A stretch of 64,000 bases of DNA from Halocafeteria seosinensis (lineage: Eukaryota > Sar > Bigyra > Bicosoecida), in contig LVLI01000141.1 of NCBI GenBank assembly GCA_001687465.1, forward strand, positions 1 to 64,000, given 5' to 3'. This document shows positions 21,286-32,794 of this stretch, piece by piece (position 1 is the stretch's first letter; each line of letters begins with the position of its first letter). Position numbers and translations under genes: made by a program. The notes under the pieces are model-generated. The model did no database searches. It was not told where the DNA came from and saw only the letters and a list, made by a program, of their open reading frames with translations.

Positions 21286-21340
21286 CTGTATTCACCAGAG
21301 GCGCAGTGAGGATATAAGTGAGCCGGGACTTTGGGGACTC

Positions 21341-22989
21341 TTATACGTAGTAGCTAGGGGGAGGCTCCGCAACTGAACTGCTATTCGTAGTATGGTGGTG
21401 CTCCATACGTGGAGCTGCGGGAGGCTCTCCATAGCTATTCCATGAGGGAGACGAAAACGTCCCAACAACACTTTCTGCTGGTGTATTATAGTTTCCTGAC
21501 ATGTCTCCCTGCACTAGTCGAGTCAATGTTTCGTATCGCTCTTACTTACACAAGCATAACGCTTCATGAACGTTCATGAGAGGTCGTCGTACCTGTTGAT
21601 ACTGAAATACCCCATCAGTTGGCGTTGGTTGTCCCTGTGCACTGGAACTGATTGCCACCTGCAACAGTATGGAAGAGCGATGTACTTTGTTATAGCTAAA
21701 CAGGTGTTTCTCTTTCGTACATACCCGGTTAAACGCCTCTTGTATACGGTCAGCTGATCGGGCATCATTTGCTCGAGCTTGACGAAGCTGGGAGAAGAAA
21801 AGCAAGGAGTCAAAAAAGCCCATGGGACGTCAGGTAGATGCATCAGTTCTACCACTCACCAATGAATCTATACCATTGCCAACGTTGTCTTGCCTATGAG
21901 CAGTTGTATTTCGCTGCATCATTATACCGTACGTAGTAGACCGTTACACAAAATACGAGAAAACGAAGCCCGAAACTTACCAGCGCGTGATTCCCTCGCC
22001 CTCCCGATGCTTGTAGTACCGACATCTGTTGCAAGTAGCTGTAAAAATACACATAGGCAGAATTTCACGCGTTGGGGAGCTTACTTGAATATTGCCTGTT
22101 CCGAACTCGTTGCGGCTACCAATTGGGTTTTGAGCCATGCTTGAGCCTTCCACATACGGGTTTTCATCTTTTGAAAATTGTGTGGAGATATTGTTTATAA
22201 CTGCCAAATTTACCAACGATAGAAGCATGCTGAAGTAGGCTGCGAGAAACGCTTGACAGTCCTCAAGATCACTTCCAGCGAACCCCATGAACTGCGAATC
22301 AAGAACCTTAAGAATCTCTATGTAGCGTATTGCCCAGTTGGGGATCAACATTACCTGAATGATGAAAGCCAGGAATCCAGCACTGAACCAATTTACTACT
22401 GCAGCCTTAGCCACGAAGGAAACCAACGAGAGGTACCCTTTGCCAACGCTAGCCCGCTGGGCACAACTACAACATAGAACACCCAACCCAACGTACCAAA
22501 TAGTTTCCACGTAATCTTGTTTCTTACTGTGTTTAGTTTAGCTTCGGTACAAAAGAGGTAAAGCATGCGAACCCAAAGTATGACAGATGTGATCATCTGC
22601 AGCTTCACGATGGTGAACAGCCTCAGAGTGACATGAGCCTCTCCAACGGGCCCTGACTGAGGGAAGAAGTCCAGTTTCTCCACGCTTGTGTCGGAGGTAT
22701 AAGAATAGTACCCCTCCGATGGGACACTCTGCAATCTCATACAACCGATATTCACGAAGCCTTCCCGTGTGTCAACAGCCATGGGAACATACCACAACCA
22801 CGTAAAACAGGCCATACACCACGGTCGTGGTGTCGCCGAATGGGCCAAAGGAGCAGAAGAACCATGTTGGTGCTACCAGGAACGCTACGTGAAATACCGT
22901 GTTGACCACCGACAAGAAGATGGCTGCAAGGAAGGAAGAAATAGGGTAACAATACCTCGGCACTGCTCAGACTCGATCCACTCACTCAT
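21341..22989 (-). CDS. Four-helix membrane protein with C-terminal PPxY motif, copy A
   Basis: Multi-exon gene. Visible helices are SVVNTVFHVAFLVAPTWFF, LQMITSVILWVRMLYLF, VVNWFSAGFLAFIIQ with FMGFAG, and FLAAYFSMLLSLVNLAVI. A large first loop contains the conserved DFFPQ, and a short loop contains LEDCQ. The cytoplasmic tail is read from small exons (MSVLQASGGRGNHAL; RQARANDARSADRIQEAF; a Ser/Pro-rich end) and closes with EPPPSYYV. PPxY sites recruit WW-domain proteins such as Nedd4/Rsp5 ligases. The start at 22989 is tentative because it needs a 32-nt first intron. The family was not recognised; the topology resembles tetraspan or MARVEL proteins. Exon borders are supported by alignment with copy B. 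Confidence 0.7.
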
Positions 22990-23554
22990 GCACTTTGCGA
23001 AGCTACACATGACGGATTATAAGGTCGCAATTTACGCCTTCTCATTGGCAGTGGGAATAACGGTAAAGCGGCTCAATTGGCTGCCACCAATTCCACGCAC
23101 TGTATGCTATACCGCAGCATGGCCAACGGTGTTCGGGAAATTATGCGCACACTTCAACTTCCGCAGATGTACGTCAACTTGTCGTCAAGTACAGTGTACA
23201 AACGCTAACTACGAAGGATATTGGGACAAATCGAAACTATTGAAGTCGCCCTACGTAAGATTATACCGACCATAAGCAGAAGGCAGCAGAGGGCGCCGCT
23301 AAATCCATAGTAAAAGGAAGTGCGTAACAGCAGTTGACCAGTGGTACACATGATACCCAAAGTATTCTACAATAATTGTAGTGGTGTACACTGTACATCA
23401 AATCTCATGCATATGCACAGTACACAGAAATGTGTTAAAAGCATTATTGACGGGGGCAAACGCAAAGACTCGGGGCAGACAATCTGCAGCAGATGTCAGT
23501 GGAGAGATGCGTTGTTGCAGAAACTAATGCTAGGTTCTTCCATACGCATTGGTC
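22990..23554. other. Intergenic between the two four-helix genes
   Basis: About 565 bp with no recognised coding signal. It should hold the promoter of copy A and the 3' end of copy B. AT-rich imperfect palindromes occur near 23365-23400. Confidence 0.45.
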
Positions 23555-25152
23555 TCAAATGAAATACCCAGGGGGGGGTTCCGTAGTTGTGTGGGAGGTG
23601 GTATGTGCCACTTGAGAGGAGCTATCCTCGCCTCTTATAGCACCACTCGGCACAGCGGGTTCAGTCTGTTCAGACGCATTTTGTCCTTGGGAATACTGCT
23701 CCTCATGCCAACAAATTAACAGCAAATCATAGATGGATTCTACGGGGCGCTGTGACGACAGACACTTACAGCTTGTGCACAGGCAATATTCCCTTGTTGA
23801 CTCCAGTGGACAGTACCCGTATCCTGCATAGAGCGGAAGATCAGGTCAGGGGTACCTAGAATGTAGTTCTGATAGTTGTCAAATGTAACGTTTGACGTAC
23901 TGTGGAAGGGCCTAGGGGATTTGGCTGCACGGTCTGCTTCATCCGTATATTCTGAAGGTTTTCGGCGAGCCGTTTTCAAACAGATAATCTCAATTATCGG
24001 CCGACCGCACCGAACTTACGTTTCGTGGGTGTATTCCCGTGTTACCCCAGTGTGTAGCCTGTAACATTTTGCAAAATTCATGATAAGAACGGTGAAGAGA
24101 GTAGCGATAGCACTGCGTACTTCGGTGGCTCCTCCTCGCTGGATACCTGATATGTTCGTTACCAAACGGGCCATCTGCTCAAGTCGGCTCCATTACCACA
24201 GTACGTTCCAAACACTTCGTTGGGCAACACTACGCACTTGGACACTTGTATCAGCAACACTCGTGGTATTACTCAGCACAAAGCGATTGCCTTCTCCTCC
24301 ATTTCGCCTGGACTTTTCAGAGATCTTATAGACACACATATACACCAACGCAAGGGTCATGCTAAGATATGCGCCAAGAAATGTCTGGCAATCTTTTAGC
24401 GAATGGCCCAAAAATCCGAGGAACTGAAGGAGCAGTAGAATCAACCCAGGGCGTGTGTACAGTAGCTAGTCTGCCCACATACTTGAGTAATAAACGCGAT
24501 AAGACCACTAAAGAAACGATTGAGAACTGCAAAGGCACAAATTCAACTGGTTAAGAAGGAACAAACAAAGATCTCAGGGTATCCTCTTACGAAATATGAA
24601 CCACACTGACCGTGCTGGTTTGGAGTCTAATCCGCGATCGGAGCATACCCAGCAGAAGGATAGAACCAAAAGCGCTGCTGAGAAAATCACTTGCAGTTTG
24701 ACAATGAAGTAGAAGATTGCACTAGCCTTTCCGGAACCACTCATTGCTTTGAATTCAGAAGAATCAGTCTGGGGGAAGAAGTCAACACTTTCACTGGTAA
24801 TGTCATCTTTGCCGTAGTAATAACTACCTGGCTCAACTCCCGGCTCCGGCTCCCCCTGTGCGTCTTGTCCCCAAAGCGTTGAAGATTCGTCGCATCAGCC
24901 CGCAGCATGAACCACTCGTCATAGTTGTACTTACCACAGTTTTGTAAAAGAGACCGAACACCAGGGTCGTGCGGCTCTCGCCACTCCCCATGGCACAGAA
25001 GAACCATAGGGGTGCTCCGAGCAATGCACCATGTAAGATGACCTCGAGAATACACAAACAGATTACTGTATCATACGAATTGTGAGGTAGCAGAGCTAGA
25101 ATCAAACCAAGGAATACATCAATGACAGCGGAATCTTACACAACGCCCGCAT
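23555..25152 (-). CDS. Four-helix membrane protein with C-terminal PPxY motif, copy B
   Basis: Paralogue of copy A in the same orientation. Matching parts are the first helix (HGALLGAPLWFFCAMG against AFLVAPTWFFCSFG), GLFYKTV, the loop motif DFFPQ, a second helix (IVKLQVIFSAALLVLSF), the third (LLNRFFSGLIAFITQ) and the fourth (DCQTFLGAYLSMTLALVYM). The final exon is Ser/Thr/His-rich and ends EPPPGYFI, mirroring EPPPSYYV in copy A. The proposed first exon is just MRALS from the ATG at 25152, joined by a 44-nt intron. The tail sequences differ greatly apart from the PPxY end, so the helices and that motif are the parts under selection. The function is unknown. Confidence 0.7.
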
Positions 25153-25967
25153 TCTTATCAACTCCCCTTAGTTCCTTCCTGCGTGTGTTTGTGAGTGTTG
25201 ATTCAATGCATGCAGACTTCACTGGAAGTTTTTATTTTTTGCCAATATCACACTCGCACGCCACCGATCGAATCGACATTGCACTCCTTCGCATTGCTTC
25301 TACAGTTTGCTAGGTAATTTTGTGGTACTCAGTCTGGGAGTCGAGGTCGCACCCCGTGGAGAAATTCCCAGGGGAATCCATTGGGGATCGTGCACGATCG
25401 TACGACAGTACTACGACTTGGAGTGACCAATGGAGTGTGCGAGTGAGATCGTAGGCGATTCATACGAAAAAGCACAATCCGTTAGGTCATGATTTGCCTC
25501 TACATGTATCCGGATCACCTCAGCGTGTTCTGAGTGTTCGCATGCATGTGGACACACACACAAATGTGACAGATAGCCCACCGGCCGGGAAGTTGACCAC
25601 ATCCTCTTAACGAGGAGCGGTAAGCGCCCGTGTTAAGCAGCGACGGGTATGGTTGGTAGGAGCCGCACTGAGAGTGTGAATCAAACTGGCAACTTAGAGG
25701 CTGTATACAAGTTCCAAAAGCCCTCCTGGTGCATACGAAGCATCCTACCTGGTATCACATTGCATCTCGCTTAATTTCACTGTTTAAATCCATATATGTT
25801 CGTTGTCTCCAAGTCTGTGAACTTGGAGTCCGGACCTCCCATTTTTCTGGTTTCTTGTTCGTAAACCGAGTGATGGAGCTGTATTGTTCTACTGTGCTGG
25901 GCAGTCTCTCATTCAGCAAAACCTATGAAGTTGGTGATAGAAGCGAAAAAGCCAAGAGACCACAACA
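25153..25967. other. Intergenic
   Basis: About 815 bp between divergent genes (four-helix copy B and epoxide hydrolase 1). The stretch is GT/GA-rich near 25420-25460. No ORF with family resemblance, RNA gene or repeat was recognised. Confidence 0.5.
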
Positions 25968-27837
25968 ATGGAAGCACTGCAAGCAATCCCGGAGTCGATC
26001 CGGCGCTTGATATCACTCTCAGCCACATTATTCATTGGGTCAGGCATTGCTGTACTAATACTCATCCAGGAGAGCATTAGTACAATCATAAAGACTACAC
26101 TTAAGCTGACCAAGCCGATTTGGTCCAGAGTGCTCCCTTCTCCCGTAAGGAAGGCGCTCTTGAAATGGATGGAACCCCGAATCGTTGTCAGTGATGTGCT
26201 TGGCAGAAAGGTCGACCCGGCACAAGGTAAGCTTAACGGGTTTTGAAACGAAATAACCACGCTACTAATTCTCAGTTCCGATTTGTTCTCCGCAGTACCG
26301 TCTTTTCTGAAAAACCCCGAACTTGGACGGCACAAAACAATGAGGACTTCGGACGGCTACAAACTGCACTACGTCATCAAAGATGCCCAGAAGAAAACCA
26401 AAGGGAAGAGCCAGTTACTCATTTGTCTTCACGGCTTTCCAGGTGACTTGTTGAACATTTTCCAAATGGTCCACAGGAACAACTGTAGTAACTCCTTTGC
26501 ACCTCTGCTTCAGAATTCTGGTATCCATGGATTCCCTTCCTTCAACATTTTTCTAGCCATTACACTGTGGTTGCTTTAGATATGCGTGGCTATGGGTACG
26601 CTATTGCCCTAAGATCTCCGCTTTGGCAAAGTTTTGGGACATGTTGTCACATTGTCATGCAGTCAATCTGACAAACCGGCACATTCTTGGTTTGACACTT
26701 CTGCGTTTACACTTAAGCGTCTGGCTAAAGATGTCGACGAGTTGGTTACTGAACTGGGATTTTCCAAGACAAGCATTATATCTCATGACTGGGGTGGAGT
26801 TGTATCATGGGAGTTCGCCCATGAATATCCTCAGCGAATGGAAAGAGTGAGTCTTCGTGAAACGCATTCGAGAATTGCATGGTTCAGGTACATTCACCAT
26901 CGTCGCGCAGCTTGCTGTGGCCGCCGCTCCTCATCCAAAGGCATTTACGGCGAATATTTCTTTAAACCAGCTCTTGAAGTCGTGGTACGTATTCTCCCGT
27001 GCGTAGGTGTAGCTGGTTGCAGCAGTATTTGACGTTCATGGGAGAATACAGGTACATGGTCTTGTTCCAAGTGCCTCTTATTCCCGAATGGTACCTTACG
27101 AAGGATGAATGCCATGCCATGGCTTGGGGTCCATTCTTAAGCAAACAAATGGGACCACGGAGAAGGGTAGGACTCAAAGTTGGCAATTTCTTGAAGAAGG
27201 TGTTTGTCTTAAGAGAGGTAACTTGTTTTCCGCAGGAAGATGTGTCATTGCAAGATATAGAGGCCTACGCGTGGAATGCTATGCAGCCTGGCATGTGTTC
27301 TGCGGTCCTCTCATATTATCGCGAGCTTTTCAGAGATTTGGTGGTGCGTATGGTAACGCTTCGACTTCGCGTTGACGTCAGCGCTGTCATTGTCTTTGAA
27401 TGCTAGGCCCGCTTGCAGCCCACTCGTAGCGTTGGAAAAACACCTGGGGATATTTTGGTGTTCGTTCCTGAAAAGGACGGAGCGCTCAGCCCCAACCTCT
27501 TTAGGGATCTTGACAAATATTGCGATAATGTGAAGGTGAAGCATCTGAAAGGTATGACCTTCATGAAAAAACCTCTCATTTGCTGGTAACACCGGATTCA
27601 AGACTTACTCCGTCCCCGCTTTTGTTTGCAGATTGCTCACACTGGGTACTCTATGATGCACTTAAGGAACTGATTACCGAGTGCTACGATTTTTTCGATA
27701 TCCCTGTTGCGGATCGGCATGATGATGTTCATTTCTTTAAGCATAAGATTTTCAAGACACGCGAATCTGTTACTCCAGTCCTCGGGATAGTTCAAGAGCG
27801 GCTGGCAGAGTGGAGAGGCGAGCATTCCCGGAGTTAA
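25968..27837 (+). CDS. Membrane-anchored epoxide hydrolase (EPHX4-like), copy 1
   Basis: Alpha/beta hydrolase that adds water to epoxides. About nine exons. An N-terminal helix (LFIGSGIAVLILIQ) anchors it, as in animal EPHX3/4. After splicing, motifs follow in order: HGFPEFWYPW (oxyanion hole), VVALDMRGYG, the nucleophile elbow SHDWGG, AAPHPKAF, a lid segment with a Tyr in SYYRELF, the acid in EKDGAL, and the catalytic His in DCSHWVLYD. Acceptors at the exon starts restore these motifs exactly. Full catalytic set, so likely active in lipid-epoxide or xenobiotic turnover at ER membranes. It is a tandem duplicate of the next gene with the same intron positions. Confidence 0.9.
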
Positions 27838-28402
27838 GAATATTCTGATATCTGTCTATGTGCCTCGAGCCGAGGATTCTTGAAGACAAGTTGAACCCGC
27901 GAAAGAATTACAGGAGCCTAAGGAATGATACCATCTGTACTCAGTAGTCAGAGAGCAGTAGGTTACCGCTAGTCAAAGAAAACGTCTCTTTTGACTCTTA
28001 TTGTGATAAACTACATGTCCAAGCGGGTGGCCAGCGAGCAAGCAGACTTGCCCTGATGCTGTTCAACTTGCTGTTTGCCAATTGTTTGGCCATACCGTAA
28101 CATTCGACAATTCTCATGTAAGGCAGATAAATGTCAAAACTGTTTGCAATATCTTACACCGCAAAACACACTTAAACGAACTACCTTAAGAATGTGCTAA
28201 AGTGCTGGTTCGTACTCGAATCGCAACTGGTGGAACCGTGAAGTTCCAAGCGGCGAGTCAACCGCGTGACTCATGGCTGATGCGCTGCTGATTGTATTGT
28301 CAAGCACTAAAGTAAGAAAGAGAGAAGAAGTACGTATCTCGTAAGCTCGCGTGGCCTGCAGTCTTCACGCTGGACTAATTAAGGACACAGTGCTACAAAA
28401 AG
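27838..28402. other. Intergenic between the epoxide hydrolase duplicates
   Basis: About 565 bp, expected to hold the copy 2 promoter. It contains one CAACTTG half-site near 28070, related to the palindromes at 2991 and 58269. Nothing else was recognised. Confidence 0.45.
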
Positions 28403-30214
28403 ATGTGGCGCGGACCCCGGTTGAAGTATCGACCGGGTTTGAGCACGTTGTCTACATTATTGACAGTACCAATCGGCATAGCCGTCTTTAGTTTTTGGTG
28501 CTGGGTCATCATACTCTCCTCAATAGTCCGCAAACTTACTATTTGGACGCGACCACTATGGGGCTCTGGTGCTTGGGCCCATGTCCTCCCCTCCGCAGTT
28601 GTTCAACTGCTCGAAAAGATATGGCTCTCCCAGTTCAAAGCCAGTGACCTTGTAGGCCACAAAATAGGAAGTTCTACGGACGATGGTAAGTCTTACTATG
28701 AGGTAAACTCATCAAGGTGGTAGTGGCATTTGCTTCCGTATCAATGGAAAGTGAGATATATGACTGGGTACTGGCGTCGCAGTACCGGGTTTCTTGAAGG
28801 ATCCTGGGCTCGGGAGGCATCGATGGATGACGACCTCAGACGATGTTTCTCTGCACTATGTCATGAAAGGACCATCTATGGACAGCAGCGTGAATAGTTA
28901 TGGCGGCCAAGGGAGAAAACTGTTGCTTTGCCTCCATGGATTTCCGGGTGAGTAATTGGAACAATCTTCGTGTCACCGAATTTGCGAACCCTTCCTTGTC
29001 GTTCAGAGTTCTGGTACGGCATGAAACCTTTCTTAGAGCATTTCTCTCAAGATTTTACGGTTGTTGCACTTGACATGAGGGGATATGGGTGAGTGACAGT
29101 TCTGTGGTCCCTGGATATATTCGCGGTGAAGCGAGCATTGCTGCAGAGAATCCGGAAAACCGAAAGCTAACTGGTTTAATTCTTCAAATTATCGAATTGA
29201 TCGGTTAACACAAGATGTCAACGAGGTTATTGAACACTTAGGGTTCTCTAAAGCGTATATCGCTGCTCACGATTGGGGTGGCTGCGTCGCTTGGATGTTT
29301 GCGCATGAATATGCACAGAAAGTCGAAAAGGTTAGCACCCTGGGTTTGCTGGTAGTCGCATATTGTGTTGGAAGTTGCTTAACGATAAGGATTACATTAT
29401 TCTGTGCAGATGGTGGTTATGGCTGGTCCGCATCCTAAGGCATTCTTCTCGAACCTCACTCTGCGACAAGTCATGAAATCTTGGTAAGTCGTTACACGAC
29501 CATCGACCTGCGCATTGCTTGTCTCACTCGAGTCGCTTCCCTGAAGGTATATGTTCCTCTTCCAAGTTCCCGTCGTTTCCCTGATACTGCTTAAGAGAGA
29601 TGAAGCTTATGGCTTAGCTTGGCAGCCCTTCCAAGGCATGTTAAATGGGATGATCAACGAGAACCAATTCACGTTGCAAGACTTGGAGGCCTACACATGG
29701 AATGCATGTCAAGAAGGATTTCCCATTTCAAGTATCTCGTATTATCGAAGCGCAACGAGAGGTGATCTCATGCTGGTACGTTACATCGTATTTATCCACG
29801 CCAAGAACAATTTTCATGTGCATATTTCATGCAGATGGCCGAGTCGGAGTTCCCCCAAATAACTGCAGAAATATTATTGTTGATCCCATTCGAGGACGGT
29901 TGCTTAGAGACGTCCACGTTTGAGGGCATCGAAAGATTTTGCAAGAAACTGGAAGTAAAATATTTATCCCGTAAGTGGCTCTACCAGTCATTATTCCACA
30001 GCTACCGTGCAATTGTTAACATTTATGCGTCCTCTCAGATTGCTCACATTGGGTATTATTCGATGCTCGAGATAAGGTGCTGAAGGAATGCTCGTTATTC
30101 TTTGGCAACCGGATTGCACTCAAGGAACAAGACAATCCTGACCAGATCGCAGTTAGCTCTCGTCTGGAGGAGCTATTAAACAACACGGATAAATACAGCA
30201 GAAAATGCAACTGA
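28403..30214 (+). CDS. Membrane-anchored epoxide hydrolase (EPHX4-like), copy 2
   Basis: Same exon layout as copy 1. The N-terminal hydrophobic stretch (VPIGIAVFSFWCWVIIL) is a membrane anchor. Motifs are HGFP joined to EFWYGMKPFL, VVALDMRGYG, the nucleophile in AHDWGG, AGPHPKAFFSN, the lid YYRSATRG, the acid in FEDGCL and the His in DCSHWVLFD. All catalytic residues are present. The tail ends NNTDKYSRKCN at a TGA, 30212-30214. The lid region differs more from copy 1 than the core, which suggests a changed substrate range. The 3' end converges on the recA gene about 120 bp away. Confidence 0.88.
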
Positions 30215-30335
30215 TGGAGTTTAGAGCTTTGAAGTATATATCATTACACTCTCTACAAGACGAATTTACAAACATTATCTTTATTCATCTGTTAAAAATT
30301 GTAGTGTAGGAGGTACGGTGAAACAAGTAGTAGAC

Positions 30336-32189
30336 TCACTTCTTCTTCCCTTTTCCCTTTCCTTTGCTCGGTGGAGTCTCATCCTCATCAAACTGCAGAT
30401 CATCGAAGCCATCGACCGCAATATCTTCTTCATCCTCCTCCTTCCCTTCGGTTTCGGACTTATCTACTGCTTCTGTTTCTACCTCTTCACCTCCTTCTGG
30501 TTTATCTAGTCCGAACTCTCCGTGAACAGAATGATCTGTTTCTGAGACAGTTAGAGTCTTCTTTGTTATGAGCTCCTCAGTGTCGCTATCGGCTTCAGTC
30601 ATCCGCTTCCGTATTGCTTCTTCAAGCTTTTCGGCAACGTCGGGGTTCTCCTGAAGGTATTTCTTCGCCTGCAGTGGTGAAAGAAACGTTTCGTACAACT
30701 AGAGCATAGTAGGTAATTGGGCTCCACACACCTTTTCTTTTCCCTGGGCGAATGGCTCTTTTGAGTCGGGAAAGGAGAACCACGCTCCGGACTTTTTTAA
30801 CTCGCCGAAAAGAACACCCATGTCAACCTGTGTATTGTAATAAGGCAGTCGGTGTTTCTACCATAGCGAATTCGATCTTCATAAAAGATGAAACTTACAA
30901 GCTCTCCCACTTTTGAAATACCATGGCCGTAAGTCATATCAAATTCCCCATGACGAAATGGAGGTGCCAATTTATTCTTAATGACCTTAACTCTGGTAGT
31001 ATTTCCAACAATGTCTGTTCCATCTTTTATTTGGCCCGTTTTTCGTATTTCCATTCTGAAACCTCATTTGTATTTTGTCTTACGAAGGGCTCTGTCAAGC
31101 AAGCCTGCTCCGTACCACACGTACCTTACGGAGGAATAATACTTCAACGCATTCCCTCCACTAGTTACATCGGGGCTCCCGAAGAGAACGCCAACTTTAG
31201 AACGAACCTGGTTGACGAAAACAATTAACGTATTACTCTTTGCCTGGGAGGAAGTAAGCTTGCGTAGCGCTTGCGACATAAGCCGGGCCTGCACTACAAA
31301 GTAATCATCATTGAACGGAAAGAGAAACTGAACTTCCTGTTTGTCGACAGACCTGTAGAGCCACATGGTGATCCCCCATGTCGCCGTCTATTTCTGCTCT
31401 AGGGACCAAGGCCGCAACACTATCCACAACAAGGACGTCCATGGCTCCACTTCGAACCAAAGTATCGGTGATTTCTAGAGCTTGTTCTCCGGAATCCGGT
31501 TGAGACAGAAACAGGCTGTCGATGTTGACCCCAAGATTTTTTGCGTACGCAGAGTCAATTGCATGTTCGACGTCTATAAAGGTGGCGTTGAGTCCCTTCT
31601 TTTGCGCTTCCGCAATCACATGCAAAGCTAACGTAGTCTTCCCTGAACTTTCGGGTCCAAATATTTCAACCACGCGGCTGCAAAACCATAAACTTGGTAA
31701 CGAACGTCACATCACAGAAAAATCGGACTTCGGTTTTGCTATTTGTATCTATCTTAGCTCTTGTACTTACCCTCTGGGTAACCCGCCTATCCCTAAAGCC
31801 ATGTCCACGGCGAGAGATCCCGTCGAGATAACATCGACGTGGTTTTTCTCCCCACGGTTTCCAAGTTGCATGATCGATCCTTTGCCATAGGTTCTCTCAA
31901 TTTGCTCGATTGCTACATTAAGTGCGTTCTGCTTTCCAGAGCCAGTCGCTCCTTGAATCTCGTCTTTTTTGGCAGACTTCTTCCTCGCCGCGAATCCACG
32001 AGTTTGAGTGGGAGCTTGAAAGCCTTGTTTCCGTTGATGCCTGTAGCTGCTGGTCTGGGACTGCACAACGCTCGATAAGTACCATATACTTCTTGCTTGA
32101 GTTGCACCCGTGGGATTGTATGCTGGCTTCATCATCGTCCTCAAGCTTTGTCTCCAGGACGAGGCAGCCGCACGGCGTACCATTGCCAT
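30336..32189 (-). CDS. recA: Organelle-type RecA recombinase
   Basis: Bacterial-type strand-exchange ATPase encoded in the nucleus. The first ATG at 32189 begins an Arg/Ser-rich leader of about 75 residues without acid residues, fitting import into mitochondria or a plastid. The core shows [39 protein letters not shown], Walker [20 protein letters not shown] (DAEHALD in bacteria), [21 protein letters not shown] (Walker B), [14 protein letters not shown] and [12 protein letters not shown]. The C-terminal tail is long, very acidic, and closes with a lysine run (KGKGKGKKK). There are at least five exons. It probably repairs and maintains organelle DNA. Such genes are typical of plants, algae and some other protists. 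Confidence 0.93.
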
Positions 32190-32794
32190 TTTACTGGCGT
32201 TCACGGGCTATTGACACAATAAAGCGTCACTAAAACGGCACTCTATCCGATTATCCTCCTTCGGCTTGTCAATAGTATCATGAACCTCATAAGATCTTGC
32301 AAAAACTTCATTATCATCCCATCTGAAGTCGAACTTCGTACAATCTTTTGTCATACTCACGGAACAGACAAGGTCTTTAAAGACTGGCATGATGATGGTC
32401 CACGGTTGGTTTATATTGATGGTTTATATTTATTCATTAGTGGATAGATACTGCGATCGGGAGAGACTCTCCGGAAAACAAGATGTATGAAAATAAAACA
32501 CAAAACCGAAATCCCCATCTGGGGCTCCTCTTCCGGCGCTACAATTATGTCCAGAGAATGCAACGACAGGGACTAAAGCGCAATCTCTTCGCAGTCGGAT
32601 CATTCGCATGTAAGCTCACCTTATCCTAATGACGCAGCGCAGAGCAAAGCAATGGCGTACGCTCGGTATGGTGTTTTGATGCAGTCGTCTTCTTCGTGGC
32701 GCAATCACTGAGCCACCACCGAGCTGGATCCGGATGAACATATGCTCTCTGGCTTATGAAATGCATTTCGCATAGGATTGCTTTTCCAGACACT
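32190..32794. other. Intergenic
   Basis: About 600 bp upstream of recA and downstream of ALG7. A 60-codon minus ORF at 32208-32390 ends just before the recA start, but it has no recognisable feature and may be part of the 5' region. Nothing else was seen. Confidence 0.45.

Noticed and set aside
32208-32390. Small minus ORF just before recA
   Set aside because: No family resemblance and no splice link to recA; may be 5' untranslated sequence.
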